A DNA stretch of 64,000 nucleotides, from the NCBI RefSeq assembly GCF_905220365.1, contig NC_061153.1, forward strand, positions 10,312,001-10,376,000, in the 5' to 3' direction. The notes under the pieces are model-generated. The model was not told where the DNA came from. It made no database searches and was given only the letters and a program-made list of their open reading frames with translations. The stretch is from Vanessa cardui (taxonomy: Eukaryota > Arthropoda > Insecta > Lepidoptera > Nymphalidae). Both the position numbers and the translations under genes were made by a program. Of the stretch, positions 31,544 to 42,528 are shown piece after piece; within the stretch, counting starts at the first letter, position 1, and each line of letters starts with the position of its first letter.

Positions 31544-33860
31544 TAGATCCAAAATATAGAAGTTTTGAACCTAAACCATGCGTCAGACCACCGTCCTATC
31601 AGATGTAAGAAAAATAGGACCAATTTCACAAATAATAAATCAAGTATGCTTAAAAATAAAGAGGAAATAACAAAATACAAAGAATACCTATCAAAATTCC
31701 TTTTGGAACCATCAAGTCAACCCTGCAGTCAAGAGAACGAGCCAGTGCAAATCTCCTACGACAGAATAAAAAAGGCCATCCAGCAGAGTACGACCCTGGC
31801 AAAATCAAATATAGACGATAATAAAAAACATAAAATACTATAAGAACGCACGCTAAAATTATTAAAAAGAAGACAAGAACTACAAAGAATTAAAAACAAA
31901 ACACGCTCGTTAAAAAATTAACTGTCCGCACTATATAAATGGGTTAATAAATATATCAGGAGAGACTTTGCAAAATTTCGACAAGAAACTATAGTGAAAC
32001 ATCTTCAGCTTTATGGTAGTTCAAAAAGAGCATACAAAGAACTCAGGACAAACCGAACTTGGATAGAAAGCTTGAAAACCGTTGATAAACCCTTTACCGT
32101 CGAACAGATATTGTCAGTGCAGCAACTGCATTCTACAAGAAACTCTATAGAGATAAAACGCGAATAACCACTGACAAAACAGAAACAGAAAAGGTAGACT
32201 GCCATTCTATACAACCAATCCACGAAACTGAAGTAATCAACTCAATAAAGAAACTGAAATTTGAAAAAAGCCCTGGATCTGACAATATTACAAACGAATC
32301 ACTAAAATATGCTTACCATATCTTGGCAGAACCATTAACTAAACTGTTTAATTTATACTCCTAAGTTCTTAAACGCCCAAAGAATGGTCTGAAGCAGATA
32401 TCATACTTATATATAAAAAAGGCGACCCAATGAATATCAGTAACTACAGACCAATTAGTTTGCTACCAAGCATATACAAACTCTTCTCATTGATTATAAA
32501 TAATAGACTGAGTCCGATAATAGAGGCAAAACAACCTGTAGAACAAGCAGGCTTCAGAAGAGGGTACTCTACTATCGACCACATCCACACCATCGAGCTA
32601 ATTGTAGAGAAATATCAAGAGCGCCAAAGACCTCTATACATAACTTTTGTTGACTACCAAAAGGCTTTCGATTCAGTCACACACATAAGTATATGGGAAA
32701 GTCTAATAGAACAAGAAGTGCCAAGTAAATACATAAATGTGATTAAAAGTATATACAATAACAACACAGGCAGAATAAAGCTCGAAGCCTCAGGCCCCGC
32801 TTTCCATTTAGAAAGAGGGGTAAGACAAGGGGACCCACTCTCGCCCACTATTTTCATAGCCATTCTCGAAAACATCATGAATAAGTTGGATTGGAGTAAA
32901 ACGGGACTCTATATAAAAGGCGCGTACCTAAGTCACCTGAGGTTCGCTGATGACTTGATACTCCTGTCAGAAACAGCCAACGAGATGCAATCCATGATAG
33001 AATCTCTACAACAAGTGAGTATGAAAGTTGGATTGGAAATGAATCTAATGAAGACCAAGATATTGACTAACACACATTAGACCTATAACTATCAATGGTA
33101 TCCCTTTAGAATACAGGGATAATTATATCTACCTGGGAAAAAGAATAAGTTTCGAGAAAAATAGTAACATTAAAGAAATAGAGAGAAGGGTCCAACAAAC
33201 CTGGAATAAATACTGGAGCCTTAAAGAAATATTTAAAAGTAACTTACCAATAACTCTCAAAGCTACAGTTATGAACTCTTGTCTACTACCAAGCTTAACT
33301 TATGGAAGTTAAACATGGAAATTCTCTACACAAGCCATGAATAAAATCAATACATGTCAAAGAGGTTTAGAGCGAAGCATGTTAAACATAAATAAAATGG
33401 ACAAAATAAGACACACAAAAATAAGAGACATCACTAAAGTTACAAACGCTTTGACTTTTGCTCAAAAACTAAAATGGCAATGGGCTGGCCATGTAGCGAG
33501 AATACCTGACAGAAGGTGGACCAAACGAGTCACCCAGTGGAAAGGACCACCAGGTAAGAGGAGGAAGGGAAGACCCTTAGCCCGCTGGGAAGATGATCTG
33601 ATAAGATCAGCGGGCAAAAACTGGTGCTCTATAGCACAAGACCGACAAAAATGGGCATCTTTGGAGGAGGCTTTTACCCAAACCGGGGTTCCTGGTAATT
33701 TATAAATAATTTCATAAATATATATTACTAACATAAATCTAAGAAATTCTTACTAATAAATATGATTTTTTTTTTGTTTTTTATTATTTTTGTTGTAATA
33801 TTATAACTAACAACTAATTGTAAAACAGGAAATAAAAAGACTTATTATTATTATTATTAT
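31544..33860 (+). mobile_element. RTE-clade LINE, 5'-truncated, inserted in BEL
   Basis: 2317 bp between exact 13-bp duplications. It begins in the end of the endonuclease, carries the whole RT and ends with a (TTA)n tract (about 33842-33860) instead of poly(A), as RTE elements commonly do. Its deletion in silico rejoins BEL RNase H in frame across 'ENTERLAWRYVP'. Confidence 0.93.
31563..33705 (+). pseudogene. RTE-clade ORF2: endonuclease end and reverse transcriptase
   Basis: The fragment starts at SDHRPIRC, the last endonuclease motif. The linker (31600-32430) is broken by stops at about 31840 and 31920. RT in 32430-33080: ISNYRPISLLPSIYKLFS, AGFRRGYSTIDHI, motif A FVDYQKAFDSV, motif B RGVRQGDPLSP, motif C LRFADDLILLSE. 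A stop at about 33078 and a frameshift follow. The C-terminal part 33337-33705 has QWAGHVARIPDRRWTKRV and 'GRPLARWEDDLIRSAGKNW'. The GVRQGDPLSP and FADD-L signature and this C-terminus are typical of RTE-clade elements. Confidence 0.9.
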
Positions 33861-35015
33861 TAACGCCAAGCTAAACGCTCAGTGTTTTCGCAAATTTCAA
33901 CGACTCGAATTGCGACGAACATTTTTAAATTGGTAGGGGTACAGTTGATCCACCCTAATACGCTCGAGTCACACCGGTGTTGCATACACTGGTGTGACTC
34001 GAGCGTATTAGGTATGTTATATGTACTCGAAGTGATTCAATGCAAGTTTTACTTAAATTAGCCGCGAGTTGTGCCGCGCACAGCTCAAGTCGTGGTATTG
34101 TGGTCGGTTTTATCGGAGCGACCTTTGATCGAGCGCATAGTAGGTGAACTCGTACGTTGTTAGAAGCGTCGGTACATCTTAAATAAAATCATGCCCCATA
34201 TGCATAACCTGACGCATCGCAAAACGAATGTAATTCTATATTTATGAATTCGCATAAGATATAGCGAGGATTTTTTATTGAAAATAAAATTTCGCTTCCA
34301 CTCGTTAACAAGATCGTTAGGGACGGGTTGATCCCATTCTAACTTCAACGTCCATAATCGTTGTATTAATAATTTTGAAAGTACAGGAACAAGGAAGGTG
34401 AAATTAGTCCTAACGGATCAAAAATTTTAAAAGTGTACGAAACAACCTGACGTTTAGTACAGGGTTCACTCGGCATTTGTGGAATATGACAAGAAAAATT
34501 TAAATTATCGTTTTTTGGATCCAAGCCTAAGCCTAGTGTACTAGTAGAATTGCTAAGGCTAAGATTATCTTCTAAATTCATAATAGAGTTTTTGAAAATA
34601 CTCGGTAAATTAGATCGAAATTTGCGTAAATGAAAGCAGCCTGAATGTAAAATCGTTTGAACTGAATTTAAAATGTATGAAAGCTCTTCCTCATTGTTTG
34701 CACCGGTAATTAAATCATCGCAATAAAAGTCATGTTGAATTAATGTTTTTAAGAGGTAATTGTTGCACTCTTGTCCTAGTTGATAAAGACACTTAGTGCT
34801 AAGAAAGCTAGCACTGGCGAACCCATATGTGACCGTATTCAACCTTAGTATTCTAAGGGGTTAAGACTCATCTTCCCTCCATAAAATCTGCTGGAGAATT
34901 CGTTCCTTGCCATGGACATGGATTCGACGATACATTTTTTCAATATCGCCCGTGAGAACATATTTGTATAATCGAAATCTTAATAATATGGAGAAAAGCG
35001 GTAGTGACAGCTGTA
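33861..35015 (-). pseudogene. BEL/Pao reverse transcriptase (C-terminal half) and RNase H
   Basis: Reading from about 35010 on the (-) strand: PLFSILLRFRLYKYVLTGDI then EKMYRRI (RT motif A region), 'ILQQILWRED', and VTYGFASASFLSTKCL (motif B region). FYCDDLITG is motif C with the YxDD replaced by YCDD. Then 'QVVSYTFKIFDPLGLISP', LWTLKLEWDQPVPNDLVNEW, and a frame-shifted RNase H with 'CDASGYAYG' and 'IPRLELCAAQLAANL'. A 59-bp palindrome (33954-34012) lies where the RNase H 'TDS' motif is expected. Several frameshifts and stops are present. Confidence 0.85.
33954..34012. repeat. 26-bp inverted repeat with 7-bp loop inside BEL RNase H
   Basis: The left arm 33954-33979 (CCTAATACGCTCGAGTCACA...) and right arm 33987-34012 are reverse complements with one mismatch. 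The spacer is TTGCATA. No TIR element boundary is evident. Confidence 0.92.
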
Positions 35016-35971
35016 TTGTGTCTGTTCGGTTTATCCCCTAAATAAATTAATAAAACAAGCAATTTAAGTGAAAACAGTTTATTAAAACGTGGTTTATGTG
35101 ACAATTAAGAATACTATATATTAAATAAATTGCAATACTAAATATTATCCAGTTTATAACTAAAACAATTTGTGATTACATTGTGATTATTAGTGTTAAT
35201 TTTTTACTATACCTTCACACATTGAAATAAAAAATATATTTAGTCATATGTGTATTGAGAACGCAAGTGTATGAAGGACTATTATCGGATCAAAGTGAAA
35301 TAGTGATATCCGTTCAAGTGATTAATAAAATAATAATAATAATAATAAAAAAGAGGAGAGGGCGCCACATTGTAACGATTCACATCGACTCCGTATAAAT
35401 ATACTAATTAAAAATAAAAATAGTGCATTTAGATAGTTCAAAAGTGAAAAACTAACGAATTTAAGTGCTAATCCATCTGAATAATAAAGAAGATTTCTTG
35501 TACAATAAACATTACAAAGGATTTTTTTTTGAAAATAGTGACAGTGTAAAAACACCGGTCCATTATCGTGAAAAAGAATAAATAAAAATAATACAGAAAA
35601 ATTAAAACAGTTTAGTGTAAATATACTTTCGTGTACGTGTGCTACTTAGAACATTAAAAAACCAAATGAACTGTGCATTTTGTTAACAAATAATAACAAG
35701 AAAACTAAGTTATCAAGATAACCTATAAGTGCAAAAAAATTGATGATTCATCTATCATTACGAATCATTCCGGTACTTACAATTATGGTAAAAGTGCCAT
35801 CTAACGTAAACTAAAAGAACTACATCATACAAAAATCTCATAATTACTCTTAAAAAGTTGTCATCGATACGTCTACTGAACAAATCAATTTATATACAAC
35901 TCCGCTAACAACCGATAGGTGGCACCACAAATATATACTAAGTTATAAAATTATAATCTATTTTAAATACC

Positions 35972-36684
35972 ATGGAAGATTTTACTAAAATTCTTAAACA
36001 AATACAAAAAGAAATGTCAGAACAAAAACAACAGTTTAAAGTTATAGAGGAGAATATTACTATAAACATTAATGCAAACATAAATGAGAAATTTCAAAAT
36101 TTAGAACTTATAAATGATAAATTAGAGAAAAAGATAGACGACCAAGAAAAAAGAATTGATGCTATAGAAAAAGAAATAAGAAGGAAAAATTTAGTTTTTT
36201 TTGGCCTATCAGAAAATGAAAATGATTACTGGGACTTAGAAAAAACAATACTTACAATTATAACTGAAAAGTTAAATGTCAATTTTTTAAAAAGAAAAAG
36301 TTATTACATAGCTCCGACATTTATATAAAAGAAGACTTCCCTTTAAAAATTATTCAAAAACGCAAAGACTTGCAAGAAGAGTTGTTAGAACTACAAAACC
36401 AAGGAAAAATAGCTTATTTAAAATACGATAAAATTATCATCAAAGAAGAAAAAAATGGAAATGCAAATAGAAATCAAAAACGATCTTTATCTATATCACC
36501 AAATGAAGACAACCAAACAAAGACCAAGACAAACAAACGATTTCATAAAAAGAATAAGAGAGATATATATACCTTTTTAATGTCCAAAAGAGATACAATG
36601 TCGCCTCAAGAAAAACAACAGCATACCTTAAAAAATAACGAAATCCCTAAGAAAGACCACCGGATGGAGACACCCAATCAATGA
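35972..36684 (+). pseudogene. LINE ORF1 with coiled coil and RRM-like region (L1 ORF1-like)
   Basis: The first frame (35972-36328) has a Met start, a charged coiled coil (residues about 1-75, 'NDKLEKKIDDQEKRIDAIEK') and the conserved 'RRKNLVFFGLSEN' turn that opens the RRM-like domain of L1-type ORF1 proteins. An internal deletion/frameshift at about 36310 removes the middle of that domain. It resumes as SDIYIKEDFPLKIIQKRKDL then 'QEELLELQNQGKIAYLKYDK', the C-terminal domain. A basic tail (36480-36684) follows. Such proteins bind and package LINE RNA. There is no zinc knuckle. Confidence 0.75.
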
Positions 36685-36878
36685 CAACCAGCACTAGCCC
36701 CTCTTCAAACATCTCCAGTACAGCTGGTCACTGCGGAGATTTGCGACCAAAACCCCCCAGAGAGAATACTCCACGTAATAACGTATAACGTGAGGAGTCT
36801 TTCGTCTCACGCACGATTAATTGAACTTATAGATTCGATTAAAAATGTAGTTCAGTACATAGGAGAAACTGCAGGGCT
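36685..36878 (+). pseudogene. RTE-type endonuclease N-terminus, truncated
   Basis: Translation gives ILHVITYNVRSLSSHARLIE then 'LIDSIKNV', the usual opening of RTE endonucleases with the catalytic Asn in TYNVRS. It is cut after about 40 residues by an A-rich tract. Confidence 0.65.
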
Positions 36879-36917
36879 CAAAAAAAAAAAAAAAACAAAA
36901 ATAAAAAAAAAAAAATA

Positions 36918-37154
36918 ACAAAGTAACTTGTACAGTAATATACACGAAATTAAAATTTAAAGAAATTAAACAAAAATGTGAATGTTAAGTTTTAAATTTA
37001 ATAACACAAATTAGATAATTGATAAATGAAAGAAAAGGGTATTGTATTGTAACTGCAAAAATGAGAAGTAGAATAAATGGCTTTTTTATTTTTTATTCAT
37101 TTATTTATTTTATAATAATAAAAAACTATATAAACTAATTTTAATTTCATACTC
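36918..37154. other. AT-rich gap, no gene
   Basis: A-rich then T-rich sequence. It may be a LINE 3' UTR remnant ('AATAAATGGC' near 37070). Confidence 0.4.
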
Positions 37155-37187
37155 ATAGCGCCATCTAGTAAACAGTTATCCTCATCG

Positions 37188-37407
37188 ATGGCTAATAAAT
37201 GCAACCAGTGCGGAAAATTCCTCTCCTCGGCAGATGGCGTTAAATGTACAATATGTGCGTCTATATTTCACCGATCATGCGGTGTCAATACTTCTACAGA
37301 TTCTCGCGCGCCCCCCAACTGGCTATGCCGAGGTTGCAAGGAAAAACCCCTAGCCCAGGAAAAGAACTCGTTAATTGCAACTACCGGTGATTATAGAACT
37401 TCCTCCG
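37188..37407 (+). pseudogene. LINE ORF1, PHD zinc finger (5' part)
   Basis: Starting at ATG 37188, the first 47 residues form a Cys4-His-Cys3 PHD finger: CNQC, CTIC, FHRSC, WLCRGC. A low-complexity linker follows, interrupted at 'YRTSS' by the copia LTR at 37408. PHD-type ORF1 proteins occur in several insect CR1/Jockey-group LINEs (my recollection). The remaining tail of the open frame (to 37448) is LTR sequence and not part of the protein. Confidence 0.8.
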
Positions 37408-37604
37408 TGTTGGAATATTATAAAAATCCAAGTCTCCACAGATACTAAATAATTAATTAGTTATTTGATTACATGTTTACATTCATTCAATCTTTCACTC
37501 ACTCAACTATTGTAAAGATACTCGGTTACTTTGTGTCACATTAAATTAAACTGTCGAACAGTGCAGACGTGTTTTTCTTTCTACCTGCGACCCATTTCAC
37601 AACA
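37408..37604 (+). repeat. copia element 5' LTR
   Basis: 197 bp, TGTTGGAATATT...TTTCACAACA, preceded by the 5-bp target duplication CTCCG (37403-37407). It differs from the 3' LTR at four positions by direct comparison and has the same length. Confidence 0.97.
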
Positions 37605-37619
37605 GGTTATGGGCCCAGG
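37605..37619 (+). promoter_or_regulatory. copia primer-binding site, initiator-Met tRNA type
   Basis: GGTTATGGGCCCAGG directly abuts the 5' LTR. Copia elements prime on an internal fragment of initiator tRNA-Met, whose complement starts GGTTATGGGCCC (established for Drosophila copia). Confidence 0.85.
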
Positions 37620-37687
37620 CCACGTGCTATAATTTTATTAGTTTATTCGAAGTAGTCAATCTAAATTCCGTTATTTTAAATTCAAAA

Positions 37688-40600
37688 ATGGATTCACGAA
37701 ATAAAAGGAATATACAACAATTTAATGGTGACCGTTACAGTACTTGGAAGTTTCGTATTAGATCACTTTTAGGAGAATTGCAAGTATTATCCGTGATTGA
37801 CGAAGAACCGCCACATATACCGAACTAAGAGTGGAATAAGAAGAATATGATTGCAAAAGGTACGATTGTTGAGTACTTAGGTGATGCATTTTTGATTTTT
37901 GCGAAGGGTTCCGCTACAGCGAAATCTATAATGGCCGAATTAGACAAGATTTATGAAAGAAGAAGTTTGGCTACGCAATTGGCACTGCACAAACAATTGC
38001 TTAATTTGAAATTACAGCTAGATGTGACTCTTTTCCAACATTTCAATAATTTTGACAATATTATAACGGAATTAATTTCTGCCGGTGCGAAATTGGATGA
38101 GATGGACAAAGTATCGCACTTGTTATTAACACTACCCACATCTTACGACGGTGTTATAACGGCGCTAGAAACGCTAGGAGAAGAACAATTGCATCTTGCT
38201 TTTGTTAAGACCCGTCTTCTCGATCATGAAGTGAAATTAAAAGCTGATACAACGACTGAACTCAAAGTTTTACATACATTTACGAAGAAGAATACCTTAA
38301 AAAATAAACCCGAATTTGATAAAAAGAAATCAAATTATTATAATTACAACAAAAAATATACAGGAAACACGACACATAAGATATGAAAATTGTATTGCGA
38401 TCATTGTGGACGACGAAATCATGTGAAAAAGGATTGCCGTTATTTCAAGACGATGCAACAAAATGGCGGTAGTAGCAACAATCAAACGCCAACTGCAAAT
38501 ACATTACAAATATCCAATAACGAGGAGAGTTTCGCTTTTATGTTATCAAAATGTAAGTTGTCTAATTCTTATCACAATTCTTATAATAATACAATTGTTT
38601 TTCTTTTAGATTCGGGTGCAACTGACCACATTGTAAATAGTAAAGATTTCTTTTCATCATACTCAGAATTAATGTCTCCGATAAAAATTGGTGTCGCTAA
38701 AAACAACGCTAGCATTCCAGCTCTTGGTAAAGGCCAGATTCACGTCACTACTAATTTGGGTTTTCAAGGATCAATTGATAATGTCTTATACTCGCCTGAG
38801 GTACCGTATAATTTGCTTTCTGTAAATCGTATTCAGCAAGCAGGTATGTCTGTTATTTTTAAAAGTAATAGTGTTTATATTTACAAAGATAACAAGTTAT
38901 TAATGACTGGTGTTAGGTATAATAATTTATTTAAATTAGACTTTCAAGTAACGCGATGTCAATATAATTTAAATTTATCTCAGACTTCTAAATCTTATGA
39001 ACTGTGGCATAAACGTCTTGGCCATTTAAATAAACAAAAATTTAATATTCTTAAAGGTTTAATTGATGATAATAATGTAATTAATGATATTACTCCTAGT
39101 GATGAATTGTGTGAATCATGTATACTCGGTAAACAATCACGACTACCATTTGCCAAATCAAAACAAAAATCGGATAACAATAGGCCACTTTTTATAATTC
39201 ATTCGGACATCTGTGGTCCTATTACGCCAACTACATTTAATGACAAAAACTACTTTATAACTTTTGTTGACGATTTTATTCACTATACAGTTACGTATTT
39301 AATGAATTCTAAGTCGGAAGCATATAAATGTTTTAAAGATTATGTAACTAAAAGTGAAAATTTGTTTAATTTTAAAGTTGTTAATTTGTATTGTGATAAC
39401 GGTCGCGAATATCTTTCAAATGAATTCAAAGAATTTTGTGTTGACAAAGGGATAATGTATCATTTAACGGTTCCCTATACTCCGCAACAAAATGGTGTAT
39501 CAGAAAAAATGAATCGTACATTGACTGAAATGGCAAGATCCATGGTTATAAGTGCGAAATTAGACAAAATATTTTGGGGTGAAGCTGTTTTAACAGCTAC
39601 ATATTTAACAAATATTTTACCCACTAAAAGTCTAATAAATAAAACACCATATGAGTTGTGGCATAATAAAAAACCGAAAATAAATCACTTAAAAATGTTT
39701 GGCTCTACGGCATACGTGCACAATAAAACTAGAAAAACTAAATTTGACGAGAAATCTATTAAATCAATATTAGTTGGTTATGATGCAAACGGGTATAGAT
39801 TATTTAACGTTGAAAACAATGAAGTGTTTGTAGCCCGCGATGTTATATTTGACGAGTTAAATTTTGAACAAACACGACCAACTCGATGCAGTAGTGACAA
39901 CAATAATAAAGTGATTCCCTCAAAAATTAGTAAGCCCGAATATGATTTGGCAAAACTAATAAGTCAACAACAAGATTCTTTGAATGAAACTTCTTTTGAA
40001 AATCAGCCAAGTAATATAAGGCGCAGTGAAAGAATTCGCAATCTACCCCCCAAAGATTACAAACAAATGAATGATCCTGATTTACTGCTATCTCTAATTA
40101 CTATGCAATCTTTACCTTCATGTTATAAGAATATTTTTAATAGACATGATTCCGACAAATGGTTAGAAGCTGTAAAAAATGAAATTGAATCACTTCGCAG
40201 CAACCAAACGTGGACTTTAGTTGAAAAACCAAAAAATGTTAATATTGTTAGTTGCAAGTGGTTGTTTACTATTAAAAACAATGAATTAGGCGAACCTATA
40301 CGCTATAAAGCTCGATTGGTTGCTCGAGGTTTTACTCAGGAGTATTTACAAGATTACGATGAAACGTTCGCACCAGTAGCACGGATAACTACTTTTAGAT
40401 TTATTTTAGCTTTGGCAAATCAATATGATTTACATGTCCATCATATGGACGTTAAAACGGCATTTCTTAACGGTATATTAAAAGAAAATATCTATATGGA
40501 AGTACCAGAAGGTAGCTAATAATAATCAGGTGTGTAAATTAAATAAAACATTATATGGCCTGAAGCAGTCATCCAGGTGTTGGTACGAACGTTTTGATCT

Positions 40601-41644
40601 TGCTCTTAAAGATATGGGTTTTAAAAACTCCGAAGTTGATCCTTGTCTTTACATATTAAATAAAAATTGCATAAATAAAAACGTTTATATTGTTCTGTAT
40701 GTTGATGACTTAATAATTTCTACTAAAAATTCTGATTCATTGCAAATGTATAAAAATAGTTTTATGCAAAAATTTCAAATGTCAGATTTAAAAGAAATAA
40801 AATTATTTCTTGGAATTAGAGTTCAAAGAACAAATAATACAATTTCTTTAGATCAATCTACATATTTACAAATGTTTTAAATAAATTTTCTATGAATGAT
40901 TGTAATCCGTCAAAATCACCTTTTCCATGTAAATTAAATTATATAGCTTTAAATTCGGATGCATACTACGATGCACCTTGTAAAAATGTCATAGGTATGT
41001 GCCTTATGTATGCTATGCTTTGCACAAGGCCAGATATTTGTGCTTGTATTAATATATTAAGCAGATTTCAGTCTAAAAATAACGAGGAATTGTGGAAAAA
41101 TTTAAAACATCTTTTACGTTATATAAAAGGAACAGTTGGGTTAAAATTAGTGTATAATAAATGTGATTTTAAGGAAATAATATGTGGGTATGCAGATTCT
41201 GATTGGGGAGGCGATCAAAACGACAGAAAAAGAACAACAGGCTATTTGTTTAAAGCTTTTGATAATTGTACAATATCTTGGAAAACACAAAAACAAGCTA
41301 CTGTCGCCGTCTCCTCAACGGAAGCTGAGTACATGGCTCTTTTCGAAGCTGTAAAAGAAGCAGTGTGGATAAAATCACTGCTAAACAGTATTTCTATCCA
41401 AATAAAAGAGCCTATTATAATTTTTGAAGATAACAATAGCTGTATTTGTATTGCAAATAACCCCACGGACCACAAATGGTCCAAACATATAGACATAAAG
41501 TACCACTTTATTAGGGAAAAAATCGCCGACAATATAATAAAGTTAGAAATTATTTCCACAGGAAATCAACTAGCTGATATATTTACTAAGGCGATGCCCT
41601 CGAACAGATTTCTAGAATTAAGAAAGAATTTAAAATTAAATTAA
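37688..41644 (+). pseudogene. copia gag-pol polyprotein (two stops, two frameshifts)
   Basis: Starts at ATG 37688 (MDSRNKRNIQQFNGDRYSTW). Gag core: LDKIYERRSLATQLALHKQL; CCHC knuckle CDHCGRRNHVKKDC. Protease LLDSGATDHIV. Integrase zinc: WHKRLGH...CESC. Integrase core: HSDICGP, YCDNGREY, and NGVSEKMN with the Glu. RT: WLFTIK..., MDVKTAFLNG (motif A), LYVDDLII (motif C). RNase H: YADSDWGGD and SSTEAEYMAL. Breaks: TAA near 37827, TGA at 38384-38386, a frameshift near 40512 and another near 40872. The stop is at 41642-41644. All catalytic motifs are intact. It encodes capsid, protease, integrase and reverse transcriptase in one polyprotein. Confidence 0.95.
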
Positions 41645-41706
41645 TTCAAAACTTATGTGAATTTTGTAAATTAACTTGAATGTGTACTTGTATTTTTGAG
41701 GGGGAC

Positions 41707-41903
41707 TGTTGGAATATTACAAAAATCCCAGTCTCCACAGATACTAAATAATTAATTAGTTATTTGATTACATGTTTACATTCATTCAATCTTTCACTCA
41801 CTCAATTATTGTTAAGATACTCGGTTACTTTGTGTCACATTAAATTAAACTGTCGAACAGTGCAGACGTGTTTTTCTTTCTACCTGCGACCCATTTCACA
41901 ACA
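41707..41903 (+). repeat. copia element 3' LTR
   Basis: 197 bp, same ends as the 5' LTR, followed by CTCCG (41904-41908). The four differences from the 5' LTR are near LTR positions 14, 23, 103 and 109. Confidence 0.97.
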
Positions 41904-41908
41904 CTCCG

Positions 41909-42305
41909 AATCAGGCTTGCCTATGGGTCTGGATTTTGAAATTGCCGAAGACATTTTTTTTGGATACAAACCCAGACAGTAGCGACCCGATTACTTTATT
42001 GGCTCAACAAATTAAATTACTCAGAACGGACCTGATTTCAGTTAGACAGGAAATTATTTCTTTTCGTCAAGAGCTCGTTTGTTTGAATTCTAATGTTACT
42101 GAGTCCAACAAGCGTATTGATGTAATAGAGGGACGTGTCTCTGCAATAGAAGAAAAGTTTTCCCCTACAAACCAGCACGAATGTGACTCAAAGTCCTATG
42201 AGTTGATTACTCAGTTAAAACAGGAACTAAATGAACGCGAACAGGAAAATCTGATCAATGAAATAACCATAACAGGCGTACCCGAGAAGCATAATGAAAA
42301 TTTAT
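41909..42305 (+). pseudogene. LINE ORF1, coiled-coil part after the copia insertion
   Basis: It continues the PHD ORF1: 'ESGLPMGLDFEIAEDIF', then a run-of-T frameshift near 41955 and the frame 41936-42307. That frame has 'DPITLLAQQIKLLRTDLISV' and a long heptad-like helix (RQEIISFRQELVCLNSNVTE). It ends 'NEITITGVPEKHNENL', the usual start of the RRM/ESF region in LINE ORF1 proteins. It is cut there by the adjoining (-) LINE 3' end. Confidence 0.8.
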
Positions 42306-42528
42306 GAAAATTTATAATACTCTTTATTGCACTGACAAATTTTACATAGAAGTTTTATACATGAAATTTTTGTTTACAATGGCGGTCTTATTTCTAAAAG
42401 AAATTTCTTCCAGCCAACCCACAGCTGTAAGAGATAGTGTTATATAGCAGGTATAAATAGTGCAACATTAGATACTCTTAGTAATATTATATAAAAGAAA
42501 CAATATTAATATAATATATAACGGAGCA
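42306..42528 (-). mobile_element. LINE 3' UTR fragment, (-) strand
   Basis: On the (-) strand: GGTTGGCTGGAAGAAATTTC, TTTTAGAAATAAGACCGCC, then AATAAAG and a double ATAAATTTTC end (42322-42300). It is the same 3'-end architecture as at 818, 5666 and 8147. There is no coding part. The 5' limit is not defined. Confidence 0.65.

Larger units (their letters stand above)
24452..35015 (-). mobile_element. BEL/Pao retrotransposon, (-) strand, split by two LINE insertions
   Basis: The element is recovered in three pieces on the (-) strand: RT and RNase H (35010-33861), RNase H end and integrase zinc domain (31543-30690), and integrase core with C-terminal domain (25284-24453). The gaps are LINE A plus B (25285-30683) and an RTE LINE (31544-33860). 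A polypurine tract and LTR start close the 3' side. Gag, protease and the first part of RT are missing beyond 35015. Confidence 0.85.
35016..36917 (+). mobile_element. 5' half of an RTE/L1-like LINE, ending in A-rich tract
   Basis: It has a 950-bp AT-rich leader, an L1-like ORF1, and the first 30 residues of an endonuclease, then breaks into A-rich sequence at about 36879-36917. Premature polyadenylation of the RNA, or a later deletion, would explain a 5' half ending in poly(A). The left edge is placed where BEL sequence stops. Confidence 0.6.
37408..41903 (+). mobile_element. Ty1/copia retrotransposon, nearly complete
   Basis: 4496 bp with two 197-bp LTRs, primer site, gag-pol in one original frame, a polypurine tract (GAGGGGGAC, about 41698-41706) and 5-bp target duplications CTCCG (37403-37407/41904-41908). 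It has two nonsense codons and two frameshifts in gag-pol, otherwise complete. It inserted into the PHD LINE ORF1. Confidence 0.97.
37155..42305 (+). mobile_element. 5' end of a PHD-finger LINE, split by the copia element
   Basis: It starts with a short leader (about 37155-37187) and ORF1. After the copia insertion (37408-41908 including one duplication) ORF1 continues to about 42303, where another LINE 3' end (minus strand) abuts. ORF2 is absent. Confidence 0.7.
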
